Part shown: piece by piece, positions 1 through 8,608 of the stretch
Numbering within the stretch: position 1 is the stretch's first letter
Layout of the letters: each line of letters starts with the position of its first letter
DNA from: Chitinophaga sp. YR573
GTDB lineage: Bacteria > Bacteroidota > Bacteroidia > Chitinophagales > Chitinophagaceae
Assembly: GCF_900110995.1 (NCBI RefSeq)
Contig: NZ_FOJF01000001.1
Location: 265,199 to 329,198, forward strand
DNA: 64,000 nt
Direction of reading: 5' to 3'
Notes under the pieces: model-generated
Told to the model about the DNA's origin: nothing
What the model saw: only the letters and a program-made list of their open reading frames with translations
The model's database searches: none
Position numbers and translations under genes: made by a program

Positions 1-90
1 ATCAGTGATACGTGTGGGCGTCCCTCCCGGTAAAGCCAGCGTCATAGCCGCAAACAGGCAAACACCGGAAAGGACAAAAATTATCTTCAT
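1..90 (-). CDS. N-terminus of an exported protein, cut by the window edge
   Basis: Thirty codons are visible, starting at an ATG at 88-90. They encode a signal peptide: MKII, then a hydrophobic stretch up to about residue 20 (ALA), then LPGGTPTRITD. The ATG overlaps the TGA of the upstream phosphatase gene by 4 nt (ATGA), so it is probably the last known member of the SusC/SusD operon and translationally coupled. The mature part lies outside the window, so the function cannot be named. Confidence 0.7.
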   Translation of the reverse strand, partial: MKIIFVLSGVCLFAAMTLALPGGTPTRITD

Positions 91-1667
91 TTAGTAGCAA
101 TGATGGTAAAAGAATCTTTCACACAACTCTCTTTATCTTCCACAAAATAAGAAGATGTTCCCATCTTTGGTGTAATAGTAATACTACGTGTATTCGTTAC
201 GTGATCACTCCATTTATAATTGCCTGTAAAAGAGGCTGTCAGCGTAATCTGCTCTCCTGCTTTCGCCTTAATCACCTTATGCTGGTTTACTTCTTTCATC
301 ATAGTAAAATGATCTCTGATCACTCCATCTGCACAAATCCATTTGAGGTCCAGCCTGTTACCCTGCACTTCCAGTAAACTGGCGCCACCTTCTGTAGCAT
401 TGGAATACTGCATCGCATTATGCGGGAAAGCAGGTTGTGTACCGCCCAGCTTACCGGATGAACCAGTCACTACATACACAGTACCCCGACCGCTTGCATC
501 CTTTACATACGGACAGGAATTCTCACTGCCATCATATAAACCGGAAGAGTTACTAAGATTATGTAACGCAGCGCTGAAAGTAGCCTCCTTACCATAATGC
601 CCCTTCATTAAACGGGAACGCTCATAATCATGACTATGCCCGCATAATACCAGGTCCACACCATACCGCTCTAATATCCGGATGAAATTCTCTCTGATAG
701 CAGTCAGTTCATCTGTATCATCAGAATTATGAGAACCCATGGTATAAGGAGGATGATGCCAGTAAGCCACTATCCACTGTTTGTTTTTATTCGCTTCCAG
801 ATCACGTTTTATCCATTGTACCTGTGGTCCCAGTGTATCATACAAACGATACTGGTTCTCTTCCATCCCATAAGAATCCAGTGATAAGAAATGGATATTA
901 CCTACATCAAAAGAGTAGAAAGCCTGTGTATTGGAAGCTACTCCGCCGGACTCTCCATGTGTTGGCATAGAGAAGTTCTGGTAATAAGCTGTCTGATGAG
1001 TCTTTTGCGCCATCTCAACAGCTCCCGGGAAATCCTTATCATTATAATCATGATTGCCTGGTGAAGGGAACATCGGATATTTCTTCAACAGATCATCCTT
1101 ATAGATATTAAAAAACTTAGCCTGAAACTCTGCATCTGTTCCACTGTTATAAGCATTATCCCCTAACAGTAACCAGGCATCCATATAATTCTCACCCAGG
1201 TATTTCAATACAGACGCTTTTACATTTCTTTGATTCACGGAGTTATTCCCGCAATCCCCGAAAGCACCGATTCTGTATATAGCAGCTTTACCCGTCTCCG
1301 GCAGTGTATAAAAGTAATTCTCCTTATCTCCCTGCAAAACACCTGTAAAAGTACCAACGGTATAGTAATAACGGGTATGCGGCTGCAAACCTTTCACCGT
1401 AACAATATGTTCCGTACGTAAAATGGAATCATCCACAAACTGATCTGCCTTTTCAACGCCATAGCGTACCCTGCTGCGGGTAGCTACATCAGTACGCCAG
1501 CGCACCGTCATACTGGTTGCTGAACCTACCTGTAAATAAGGTCCACGGATCAACGCCGCCGGTGCCGCATCAGGATTATCCTCCTGTGCATTTGCTGTTA
1601 TACAACCCATCATTAAACATCCCAACAGGAAAAGTCTCATCTGTGATTTTTTGTGCGAGGTAATCAT
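87..1667 (-). CDS. Purple-acid-phosphatase-like metallophosphoesterase, exported
   Basis: This is a two-domain purple acid phosphatase architecture. A fibronectin-III-like N-domain (PYLQVGSATSMTVRWRT, about residues 49-65 counted from the GTG at 1685) precedes a calcineurin-like catalytic domain. All five metal-binding blocks are visible in that numbering: GDCG with D144, GDNAY with D176, GNHD (211-213), HH at 310-311, and GHSHDYER (349-356). Such enzymes hydrolyse phosphomonoesters outside the cytoplasm. The open frame begins at a GTG (1683-1685), but an ATG at 1665-1667 gives a cleaner signal peptide ending in ANAQ, and it was chosen as the start. The gene lies 46 nt behind susD in the same direction and overlaps the next gene by ATGA. 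The substrate imported by the SusCD pair may therefore carry phosphate; that is an inference. Confidence 0.85.
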   Translation of the reverse strand: MITSHKKSQMRLFLLGCLMMGCITANAQEDNPDAAPAALIRGPYLQVGSATSMTVRWRTDVATRSRVRYGVEKADQFVDDSILRTEHIVTVKGLQPHTRYYYTVGTFTGVLQGDKENYFYTLPETGKAAIYRIGAFGDCGNNSVNQRNVKASVLKYLGENYMDAWLLLGDNAYNSGTDAEFQAKFFNIYKDDLLKKYPMFPSPGNHDYNDKDFPGAVEMAQKTHQTAYYQNFSMPTHGESGGVASNTQAFYSFDVGNIHFLSLDSYGMEENQYRLYDTLGPQVQWIKRDLEANKNKQWIVAYWHHPPYTMGSHNSDDTDELTAIRENFIRILERYGVDLVLCGHSHDYERSRLMKGHYGKEATFSAALHNLSNSSGLYDGSENSCPYVKDASGRGTVYVVTGSSGKLGGTQPAFPHNAMQYSNATEGGASLLEVQGNRLDLKWICADGVIRDHFTMMKEVNQHKVIKAKAGEQITLTASFTGNYKWSDHVTNTRSITITPKMGTSSYFVEDKESCVKDSFTIIATK

Positions 1668-1731
1668 TTTCAAACTATTTATCACAATCCTGGCTATGAA
1701 ATTAATATTAATTGTTAACAGTGGTAACCTG

Positions 1732-3180
1732 CTATTTAAGATACCACATCAACGTAGTTGTCTGGTCGGCCCCCTGTCTTGCTACTGCAGATTGATACTG
1801 TAAAAGATTATAAGATTGTTCCGTTGTAGGATAAATATACCTGGAAGGGATACTGCGTATGGCAGACAATGGCCCTGGTACAAAAGCTGGATATCCTGTA
1901 CGGCGATGATCAAACCATCCTTCTGCTCCCTTCAAAAATGAAGCTATCCACTTCTGTGTAATCAGCTGGGATAATGTGCCTTTATACACCACAGCCGGTT
2001 GATCCATATAAGTATCAACATCAGCTCCGTTCTGTTTCATAGAAGCTATAATACCTTTATAATAAAGAGAAGCCGCCGTTTCACCACTAACAGTAACAGC
2101 ACCTCGCTGCACCGCTTCAGCTAAAATAAAACACTGCTCTGCATATGTCATTAAACTCGCCTTCAGCAAATCATTTGCATTCTGATAAAAGATAGCAGAC
2201 AATTCAGAAATATGTGCTTCTCCCCCATTATAATCATAAGGAGCAGGGATGGCATTTGGTACACCTACATAGGTATTACCATCAACAGTATAACCTGTTG
2301 ATGAAGTCACTGGCGCTACCCATATTGCCAGTCGCGGATCATTCAGAGATAATAATGTGTCCACTATTTCCTTACTTGGTTTATACTTATTCACCTCAGT
2401 TGCCTGGTTCAACAGATTCCCTCCACTCCAGCTATCAGCAGAAGTAATACCCAGGTATTTCACTGCTGCATTATCATCATTGCTTTCAAATAAAGGATAC
2501 TTTGCAGGATCACTTAACATTGTTTGCATCGCTGTAAAAGCAGTAGCATCATGAGAAGAAATACGTAATAATAAACGAAGATGTAATGCATTCGCAAACT
2601 TGCGCCATTTCAGATTACTGCCGTTATACAATACATCGTAGGTACTATTGATAGCCAGGTCCGTATTCGCCAGACTATCATTGGCCGCTGTCAGCGTCTT
2701 CAGCAAATCCGCATAAATCACTTCCTGCTGATCATACTTTGGATGAACAATACCACTATCCTTCGAAAGCAATGCTTCACTATAAGGGCAATCTCCATAC
2801 AGGTCTGTGATATACGCAAAGTTAAACACCCTGATAATCTGCGATACAGCCATATACTGTTTCATCCCGCTTTGCGCAGCCAATGCATACAACTGTTGAT
2901 TAACAGACAGCGCTCCGTAATAACCATCCCAGCTCTCAGCAGACCATCCGAATAAATCATCTTCTTCATTCCTCACCTTGGTAATGTAACGCCCCGCTTC
3001 TGCAGGTTTCCCCATAAATGCATCGTACTGGTATGCATAAGCTGTTTTAATGAGGGCAGTGGATAAAAGGTACTGCGGACTAATAGTCGTTGCTGTATTG
3101 GGATCAGTATTGATCTCATCAAAATTCTTTGTACAGGCACTCAGTAATAACATCAGCACCAGTATATATATCGCTTTCAT
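1732..3180 (-). CDS. SusD/RagB-type substrate-binding outer-membrane lipoprotein
   Basis: 482 aa. The lipobox LLSAC places the lipidated cysteine at residue 16, followed by KNFDEINTDPN, the usual start of SusD-like_2 proteins. The body is helical with TPR-like patterns. The C-terminal section contains the RYIYPTTEQSYN block typical of the family, just before the end. The protein sits on the cell surface as the lid of the SusC channel and binds ligand. It lies 11 nt downstream of the SusC gene, the canonical order. Ligand identity cannot be read from sequence; neighbouring enzymes suggest plant glycan and/or phosphorylated compounds. Confidence 0.9.
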   Translation of the reverse strand: MKAIYILVLMLLLSACTKNFDEINTDPNTATTISPQYLLSTALIKTAYAYQYDAFMGKPAEAGRYITKVRNEEDDLFGWSAESWDGYYGALSVNQQLYALAAQSGMKQYMAVSQIIRVFNFAYITDLYGDCPYSEALLSKDSGIVHPKYDQQEVIYADLLKTLTAANDSLANTDLAINSTYDVLYNGSNLKWRKFANALHLRLLLRISSHDATAFTAMQTMLSDPAKYPLFESNDDNAAVKYLGITSADSWSGGNLLNQATEVNKYKPSKEIVDTLLSLNDPRLAIWVAPVTSSTGYTVDGNTYVGVPNAIPAPYDYNGGEAHISELSAIFYQNANDLLKASLMTYAEQCFILAEAVQRGAVTVSGETAASLYYKGIIASMKQNGADVDTYMDQPAVVYKGTLSQLITQKWIASFLKGAEGWFDHRRTGYPAFVPGPLSAIRSIPSRYIYPTTEQSYNLLQYQSAVARQGADQTTTLMWYLK

Positions 3181-3191
3181 GCTGATAAATT

Positions 3192-6100
3192 TTAAAAGTT
3201 AAGACCCAGCTTAATACCATAAGAACGGGTGTAAGGCAATGACCAGCTGGTAGTACCCGGAGTAATACTTCCACTATTGATAGACATAGCCGTTTCAGGA
3301 TCATACCCCTTCCCTGCTGCTGTCCAGCTAAACAGGTTCCTCGCTATTAATGACAGCGACAAATTTGATACCGGCCAGTGACCAAGTTGCTGCTTACTGA
3401 ACAGGTATGTCAGACTCGCTTCACGCAACTTCACATATGTGGAGCTGAATGTATTGCGCGAATGCATCCTCCAGTAATAATCACCATAAAATGCTTCCGG
3501 GTCAGTGACGTTCGTATTCTTCACATAACCACCATTCCCATCAGCGATATAACCATCTTCTATCATTCCATCTGTGCGGTCTGTAGTACCGTCATTCCAG
3601 CTAACACCACCATGTTGTAAATCCCTTCCCTTCAATGTATTCACCGTACGTCCGTCAGACAACAGGTTCATATATACATAAGAGAAGAACTTACCACCCT
3701 GGCGCCAGTCTATCAGTGTATTTAAAGTAAAATGTTTGTAGGTAAAAGTATTGGTGATGCCCACCATGAAATCTGCATTATAATTCCCGATTTTGATCAG
3801 GTCTGTTGCATACTGGGAATGCCCTGTATTATCCAGCAGCTCCTTACCTTTAAATGGGCCATCAGGTACCGTCGTCCAGGTGTTACCATACATATCTCCT
3901 ATCTTCTGTCCTTCCCTTATCTGGTACTGTATACTTTCTGCACTACCCTGCAGATAATTGGTGATGCCATCCGTCAGTTTAATGACTTCATTCCTGTTAC
4001 GGGTGAAGTTGACACCAATATCCCAGATAAATTGTTTCGCTATTGGTGTACCATTAATACTTAACTCCCATCCCCTGTTACGGATCTCTCCGGCATTAAT
4101 GATTTTAGCGCTATACCCGGAAGCCATGGTAGTAGGCGTTTGTATGATCTGGTTCCGGCTATCGGTAGTATAATAAGTAGCCTGTATTCCCAGTCTGCCC
4201 GAGAAGAATTTCAGATCTGTACCTACCTCATAAGAAGTAGCAATCTCCGGTTTCAGGTTATTATTTTTCAGCAATGAACTGAAGTTCGCCAGCTTCACAT
4301 CTCCCCAATCTGGAGAGCTAAAATAGAAGCTATTATAAAGGCTGTACGGATCAGTATCTTTACCCACCCTCGACCAGTTCACTCTCAGTTTCGCAAATGA
4401 TAATAATTTGCTCTGGATGTTGAACATATCTGATACAATCAGACTTAAAGAGGCAGAGGGATAAAAGTAAGAGTTGTTATTTGCAGGCAATGTACTTGAC
4501 CAGTCATTCCTGGCTGTTAAATCCAGATATGCATATCCTTTATAAGCCAGCTCTCCCATGCCATATACGCTATTAATTCTTTTCTTTGATTTATAAGAAG
4601 CATTGGTAATAGTCCCTGCTGCCGCATTGGAAATATTATACACTCCCGGCATCACCAGTGCACCGGCTGTCTGCGAAGAAGTGTTGGTATGCTGGTCCAT
4701 GCGGTTAGCACCCGCAGAAACAAAGAACGACCAGTCTTTCGCTAATGTCTTTTTATACGTCAGCAGGAAATCTGTATTCTGCTCACTGCTGAATATATTA
4801 CCCACAGAATAACCGCCATAAGGATTCATAACCGAACTGAATGCGCGTTTACTCTCATCAGTCTCTGTATAAAAATCAAGGCCGGTACGTGCCATCAGGG
4901 TAAGGTCTTTCATCAGTTCCATAGTCACCTGTACATTACCGGTAAGGTGATTACGGGTATATCCGTTCGTGAGCTCATAAGCCACGAAATAAGGATTGTC
5001 TGTATTTCCTGCATCCTGTGAAAACTGTTGTAATCCTTCCTGTCCTTTTATCCAGTAATTTTTCAACTCTTTCGTGTTGATATTCGCAGGCATGGTATAC
5101 ACAATACTGCTGGAACTACCACGGTTAAACGTAGGTCTGTTATTACTATGGTTATTGGTGTAAGTGATATTGGAAGTCACCCTGATCTTAGGGTTCAATT
5201 CATAACCTGTGGCCAGGCTCAGCGTATTCCTTTCCAGATCGGTATTAGGTGTAATCCCTCTATTCTGCAGGTTTGTATAGGAAAGCCGGTAGTTATTACC
5301 AGACACCGCTACATTGCTTGTATACGTCTGTCCTGTGCGATAAAAATCTTTTACCCTGTTTGGATAAGATACCCAGTCAGTAGGTACCAGATCACCATTC
5401 GCATCAACAGGGCTATTCCACTGCAGATGTTTGGTCCCCTGGTCTAATCCTGGGCCCCATGAGGCTGTAGATAAAGTATTGGTAGGATCAATAGATCCTG
5501 TTGCATCTCCTGCACCATATTCATTCTGGAACTGAGGGAACTGCCAGGCTTTGTCAAACATCGCCGTAAAGTTCGCACTCACATTCAGTTCCTTCTTTTT
5601 CTTTGTGCCTGTTTTAGTAGTGATCAGCACAACCCCGTTCCCGGCCCTGCTACCATATAAAGCAGCAGCACTGGCGCCTTTTAATACGGTAATAGTCGCA
5701 ATATCGTCAGGGTTGATATCAGACACCGGACTACCATAATCCACTGTTACCTGTCCTATTGGTTGTGAAGGCGCCCTGTTAGCTGATGCAACAGGCACTC
5801 CATCCACTACAAACAAAGGCTGGTTATTATTGGCGATAGAAGAAGCTCCTCTAATCGTGATCAGCACAGACCCACCGGGATCAGAACTGGCGCTCCTGAT
5901 GTCCACACCCGCTACTTTACCAGACAATGCATTTACCACATTCACCTCTTTCACGGTATTCACTTTCGAGCCATCCAGTGTAGCTATGGAATACCCCAAT
6001 GCTTTCTCCTCACGTTTCACACCCAATGCTGTTACCACTACGGCAGAAAGGTCTTTTACATTAGTGAGCAGTTGTATATTCAGCACACTGGAAGTACCTG

Positions 6101-6380
6101 CTTTTACTTCTTTAGCAACATATCCCATAGAGCGAAATACCAATACAGACTCCGCATCAGTGACTTCAATAGAATAATGTCCTTCCGCATCTGCCACCAC
6201 TGTTTTTCCGGATGCCTTATCAGTAACAACAGCACCCGGAATAGGCTCTCCTTTTTCATTACTGATTAAACCGGATATTACCTGGTTCACCCGTGGACTG
6301 TTGAATGTACGTCCATCGGCTGTCAGTTGAAATAAGAGAATAACAGCCAGAATAATGTACCCGTTAAATTTAATGTACAT
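3192..6380 (-). CDS. SusC/RagA-type TonB-linked outer-membrane transporter
   Basis: 1062 aa. A signal peptide (about residues 1-24) is followed by a carboxypeptidase-regulatory-like domain (VISGLISNEKGEPIPGAVV, about 34-115). The plug domain follows, with VVVTALGVKREEK, then VDGVP and NPDDIATITVLKGASAAALYG (roughly 115-260). The remainder is a 22-strand-type barrel ending in an aromatic C-terminus (GLNF). It imports oligomeric ligands across the outer membrane using TonB energy, together with the SusD protein encoded 11 nt downstream. There is no FecR/STN domain at the N-terminus and no dedicated ECF sigma gene next to it, so control is not of the FecIR type. The barrel is full length and undamaged. 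Confidence 0.92.
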   Translation of the reverse strand: MYIKFNGYIILAVILLFQLTADGRTFNSPRVNQVISGLISNEKGEPIPGAVVTDKASGKTVVADAEGHYSIEVTDAESVLVFRSMGYVAKEVKAGTSSVLNIQLLTNVKDLSAVVVTALGVKREEKALGYSIATLDGSKVNTVKEVNVVNALSGKVAGVDIRSASSDPGGSVLITIRGASSIANNNQPLFVVDGVPVASANRAPSQPIGQVTVDYGSPVSDINPDDIATITVLKGASAAALYGSRAGNGVVLITTKTGTKKKKELNVSANFTAMFDKAWQFPQFQNEYGAGDATGSIDPTNTLSTASWGPGLDQGTKHLQWNSPVDANGDLVPTDWVSYPNRVKDFYRTGQTYTSNVAVSGNNYRLSYTNLQNRGITPNTDLERNTLSLATGYELNPKIRVTSNITYTNNHSNNRPTFNRGSSSSIVYTMPANINTKELKNYWIKGQEGLQQFSQDAGNTDNPYFVAYELTNGYTRNHLTGNVQVTMELMKDLTLMARTGLDFYTETDESKRAFSSVMNPYGGYSVGNIFSSEQNTDFLLTYKKTLAKDWSFFVSAGANRMDQHTNTSSQTAGALVMPGVYNISNAAAGTITNASYKSKKRINSVYGMGELAYKGYAYLDLTARNDWSSTLPANNNSYFYPSASLSLIVSDMFNIQSKLLSFAKLRVNWSRVGKDTDPYSLYNSFYFSSPDWGDVKLANFSSLLKNNNLKPEIATSYEVGTDLKFFSGRLGIQATYYTTDSRNQIIQTPTTMASGYSAKIINAGEIRNRGWELSINGTPIAKQFIWDIGVNFTRNRNEVIKLTDGITNYLQGSAESIQYQIREGQKIGDMYGNTWTTVPDGPFKGKELLDNTGHSQYATDLIKIGNYNADFMVGITNTFTYKHFTLNTLIDWRQGGKFFSYVYMNLLSDGRTVNTLKGRDLQHGGVSWNDGTTDRTDGMIEDGYIADGNGGYVKNTNVTDPEAFYGDYYWRMHSRNTFSSTYVKLREASLTYLFSKQQLGHWPVSNLSLSLIARNLFSWTAAGKGYDPETAMSINSGSITPGTTSWSLPYTRSYGIKLGLNF

Positions 6381-6549
6381 AAGATATTTATAACTTTCTT
6401 TCTTAAGAAGTAATGTCTTTATTCGAAATAGATAAGGGGTATAAAAAACTATAGGAAGATAGAAAATATTTCAATTCACTTCTCTAAGTGACATAATAGA
6501 TAAGTGTTGCCAGCCGTATAGGACCGGGTTTAGAACATGCAATATTCTG

Positions 6550-6557
6550 CAAAGCTA
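6550..6557 (-). promoter_or_regulatory. Possible -7 element upstream of the SusC gene
   Basis: On the minus strand this reads TAGCTTTG, a perfect match to the Bacteroidota -7 consensus TAnnTTTG. It would give a leader of about 160 nt. No TTG is found 17-23 nt further upstream, so the assignment is tentative. The 221-nt gap between the GH127 gene and SusC (6381-6601) holds no gene. Confidence 0.35.
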
Positions 6558-6601
6558 TCAGATAACTTGGTTAGCTGGTAATAGAATCCATTATTTTTTT
6601 A

Positions 6602-8608
6602 TTAACGCCTGCCTACAGGTAACCACACACTCATATCACTCTTCCCTCTGTTTGCCCAGGCATAATAAGGTATCCACCTTACTTTTATAGTCAAAGTACT
6701 ATCATTCAATGTTTTATACAACTCCCTCCCCCAATCATTATGTAATAATCTCACATCCCCTTCTAAAGCCATCATATTCCCGCTATCTATTTTAAAGGGC
6801 TGCTGCTGCAATTTCACATCTGCGGGTATAACTATATCAGACAACTGCTGTCCTGCCTTTAAATCGACTGATTCAAGGCAATAAACCACCGGGCCACGCT
6901 TCACTGCTACCTGATTGCGGGTTTCCTCTACCAAAGGATTTGCCTCTATCAAAGTCGCCGGCATATCCAGTACCAGCTCTATCTTATCACCGGTCTTCCA
7001 CTTTCTAAGCAATTTCGCATACCCGCCCAGCTTCACCTCAACCATTTTCCCGTTCACAGATAAAGAAGCCTTCTTACACCATCCGGGAATCCGCATAAAA
7101 ATACCTGTTTCCTTAACCGGGGCCTCTTTCACAACAACAGCAATCCGTCCGTCCCAGGGATAATCCGTCTGCTGTTCTACACTGATAGCAGCACCATCTT
7201 TCAAAATAGCCTTCAGCACATTCCCCCCATACATGTCTATATACAGCCCATCATCAGACACACTATACATATAGTTACTGATCTCTGCAATCGTCCTCAC
7301 AAGGTTAGGCGGGCAACAATTGGACAATGCGATATATCGTTCTCTCCCCCCGGACCAACGCAGGTTATAAGGATAGGATGCAGAAGCTGCCAGCGGATTC
7401 GTATAAAAGAATTTATCACCATCCATACTTACGCCACTTAACACACTATTGTATAAAGCCAGTTCTACCACATCCGCATACCTTGAATCGCCGGTTAATT
7501 CCAGCATACGCCGGTTCCACAACACATTCCCTATATTGGCACAGGTCTCATTATGTGCTGATAAATTCGGCAGCTGATAATCCTTCCCGTAAGCCTGATG
7601 AATCTTCTGCACGGTATCCGGGTTATAAGAAATGCCATCTACAGATACGCCATCATATAAGGCACCACAGCCGCCGGTGATATACATCTTCCGGAGTACC
7701 ACATCATCCCACATCCTGTTTAAAGCAGATAACAGACTACTATCTCCTGTTTCCGCATATACATCCGCAACACCTGCGAATAAATAGTTAGCCCTTACAG
7801 CATGCCCTACTACGCGCTTCATATCCCTGAAAGGGACTCTGTCAGAATTATCATCTGTGCCTTCTGTTTTACCTCTTATATCAATCAGTTTTTCAGCAAG
7901 CGCCAAATACTTCTTATTTTCTGTAGTCCTGTATAGTTCAACAATACCCATGTAATGAGAAGGACAAATAGCATTTCTTGCCTGCTCGGGGGTAGCAGTA
8001 TTATAAAAACCAATCAGGAAATCAGTTGCTTTCTCTGCAACATGCAATAGCGTAGTCTTGCCCGTGGCACGATAATGCACACAGGCGGCCGTCATCAGAT
8101 GTCCAAAGTTATAGGCTTCGAAACTCAGCTTATCATCAAACATTTTTCTTTTACCACTCTGCTTTTGTTCAATGATAGACTTCGTATACACATATCCATC
8201 TTCCCGCTGCGCTTTTGCTATCACAGCAATAGCCTCATCCATCATCTTATCTAACTGAGGATCTTTTGTAACAGCATATAAACCTGCCACTGCTTCCAGG
8301 GTCTTATAAAAGTCGCCGTCATGAAAGGATGGTCCTTTGAAAGAACCGGTATCCAGTCCCGCAGCTATCTCAAAGTTTTTAAAAGAATGACAAAGTGTGG
8401 CATCGTGATAGGTAGCCCATAAATGTGGCACCATTGCATTTTTACATACGGCAAAACGTTCTGCCCAGAAACCTTTGGTCAGCTGTACACTGCCCATATC
8501 TACACTGCTTAACTTCGCATAAGGGCTAGCCAAAGTATTCACCAGTCCTTTCTGCGCAAAAGCAGACAGTGAAATCATTATCAGAAAAAAACTATTTCTC
8601 AGCCACAT
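6602..8608 (-). CDS. Glycoside hydrolase family 127 protein (DUF1680)
   Basis: 668 aa with signal peptide (cleavage near SAFAQ). The catalytic zinc/cysteine set known from beta-L-arabinofuranosidase HypBA1 is recognisable: HNETCANIG supplies E354 and C356, and the pair SNCCPPN supplies C431-C432, where the first cysteine is the nucleophile in the characterised enzyme. Family members cleave beta-L-arabinofuranosides and, in one known rhamnogalacturonan-II degrader, aceric acid. An (alpha/alpha)6-barrel pattern fills residues 40-420, followed by beta-sandwich domains. It overlaps the GH78-like gene upstream by 17 nt and is the last gene of the five-gene operon. The exact substrate is not determinable here. 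Confidence 0.88.
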   Translation of the reverse strand: MWLRNSFFLIMISLSAFAQKGLVNTLASPYAKLSSVDMGSVQLTKGFWAERFAVCKNAMVPHLWATYHDATLCHSFKNFEIAAGLDTGSFKGPSFHDGDFYKTLEAVAGLYAVTKDPQLDKMMDEAIAVIAKAQREDGYVYTKSIIEQKQSGKRKMFDDKLSFEAYNFGHLMTAACVHYRATGKTTLLHVAEKATDFLIGFYNTATPEQARNAICPSHYMGIVELYRTTENKKYLALAEKLIDIRGKTEGTDDNSDRVPFRDMKRVVGHAVRANYLFAGVADVYAETGDSSLLSALNRMWDDVVLRKMYITGGCGALYDGVSVDGISYNPDTVQKIHQAYGKDYQLPNLSAHNETCANIGNVLWNRRMLELTGDSRYADVVELALYNSVLSGVSMDGDKFFYTNPLAASASYPYNLRWSGGRERYIALSNCCPPNLVRTIAEISNYMYSVSDDGLYIDMYGGNVLKAILKDGAAISVEQQTDYPWDGRIAVVVKEAPVKETGIFMRIPGWCKKASLSVNGKMVEVKLGGYAKLLRKWKTGDKIELVLDMPATLIEANPLVEETRNQVAVKRGPVVYCLESVDLKAGQQLSDIVIPADVKLQQQPFKIDSGNMMALEGDVRLLHNDWGRELYKTLNDSTLTIKVRWIPYYAWANRGKSDMSVWLPVGRR

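Noticed and set aside
343..597. Plus-strand frame opposite the phosphatase gene, and similar antisense frames throughout
   Set aside because: They lie wholly inside well-supported genes on the other strand and show no domain, signal peptide or start context.
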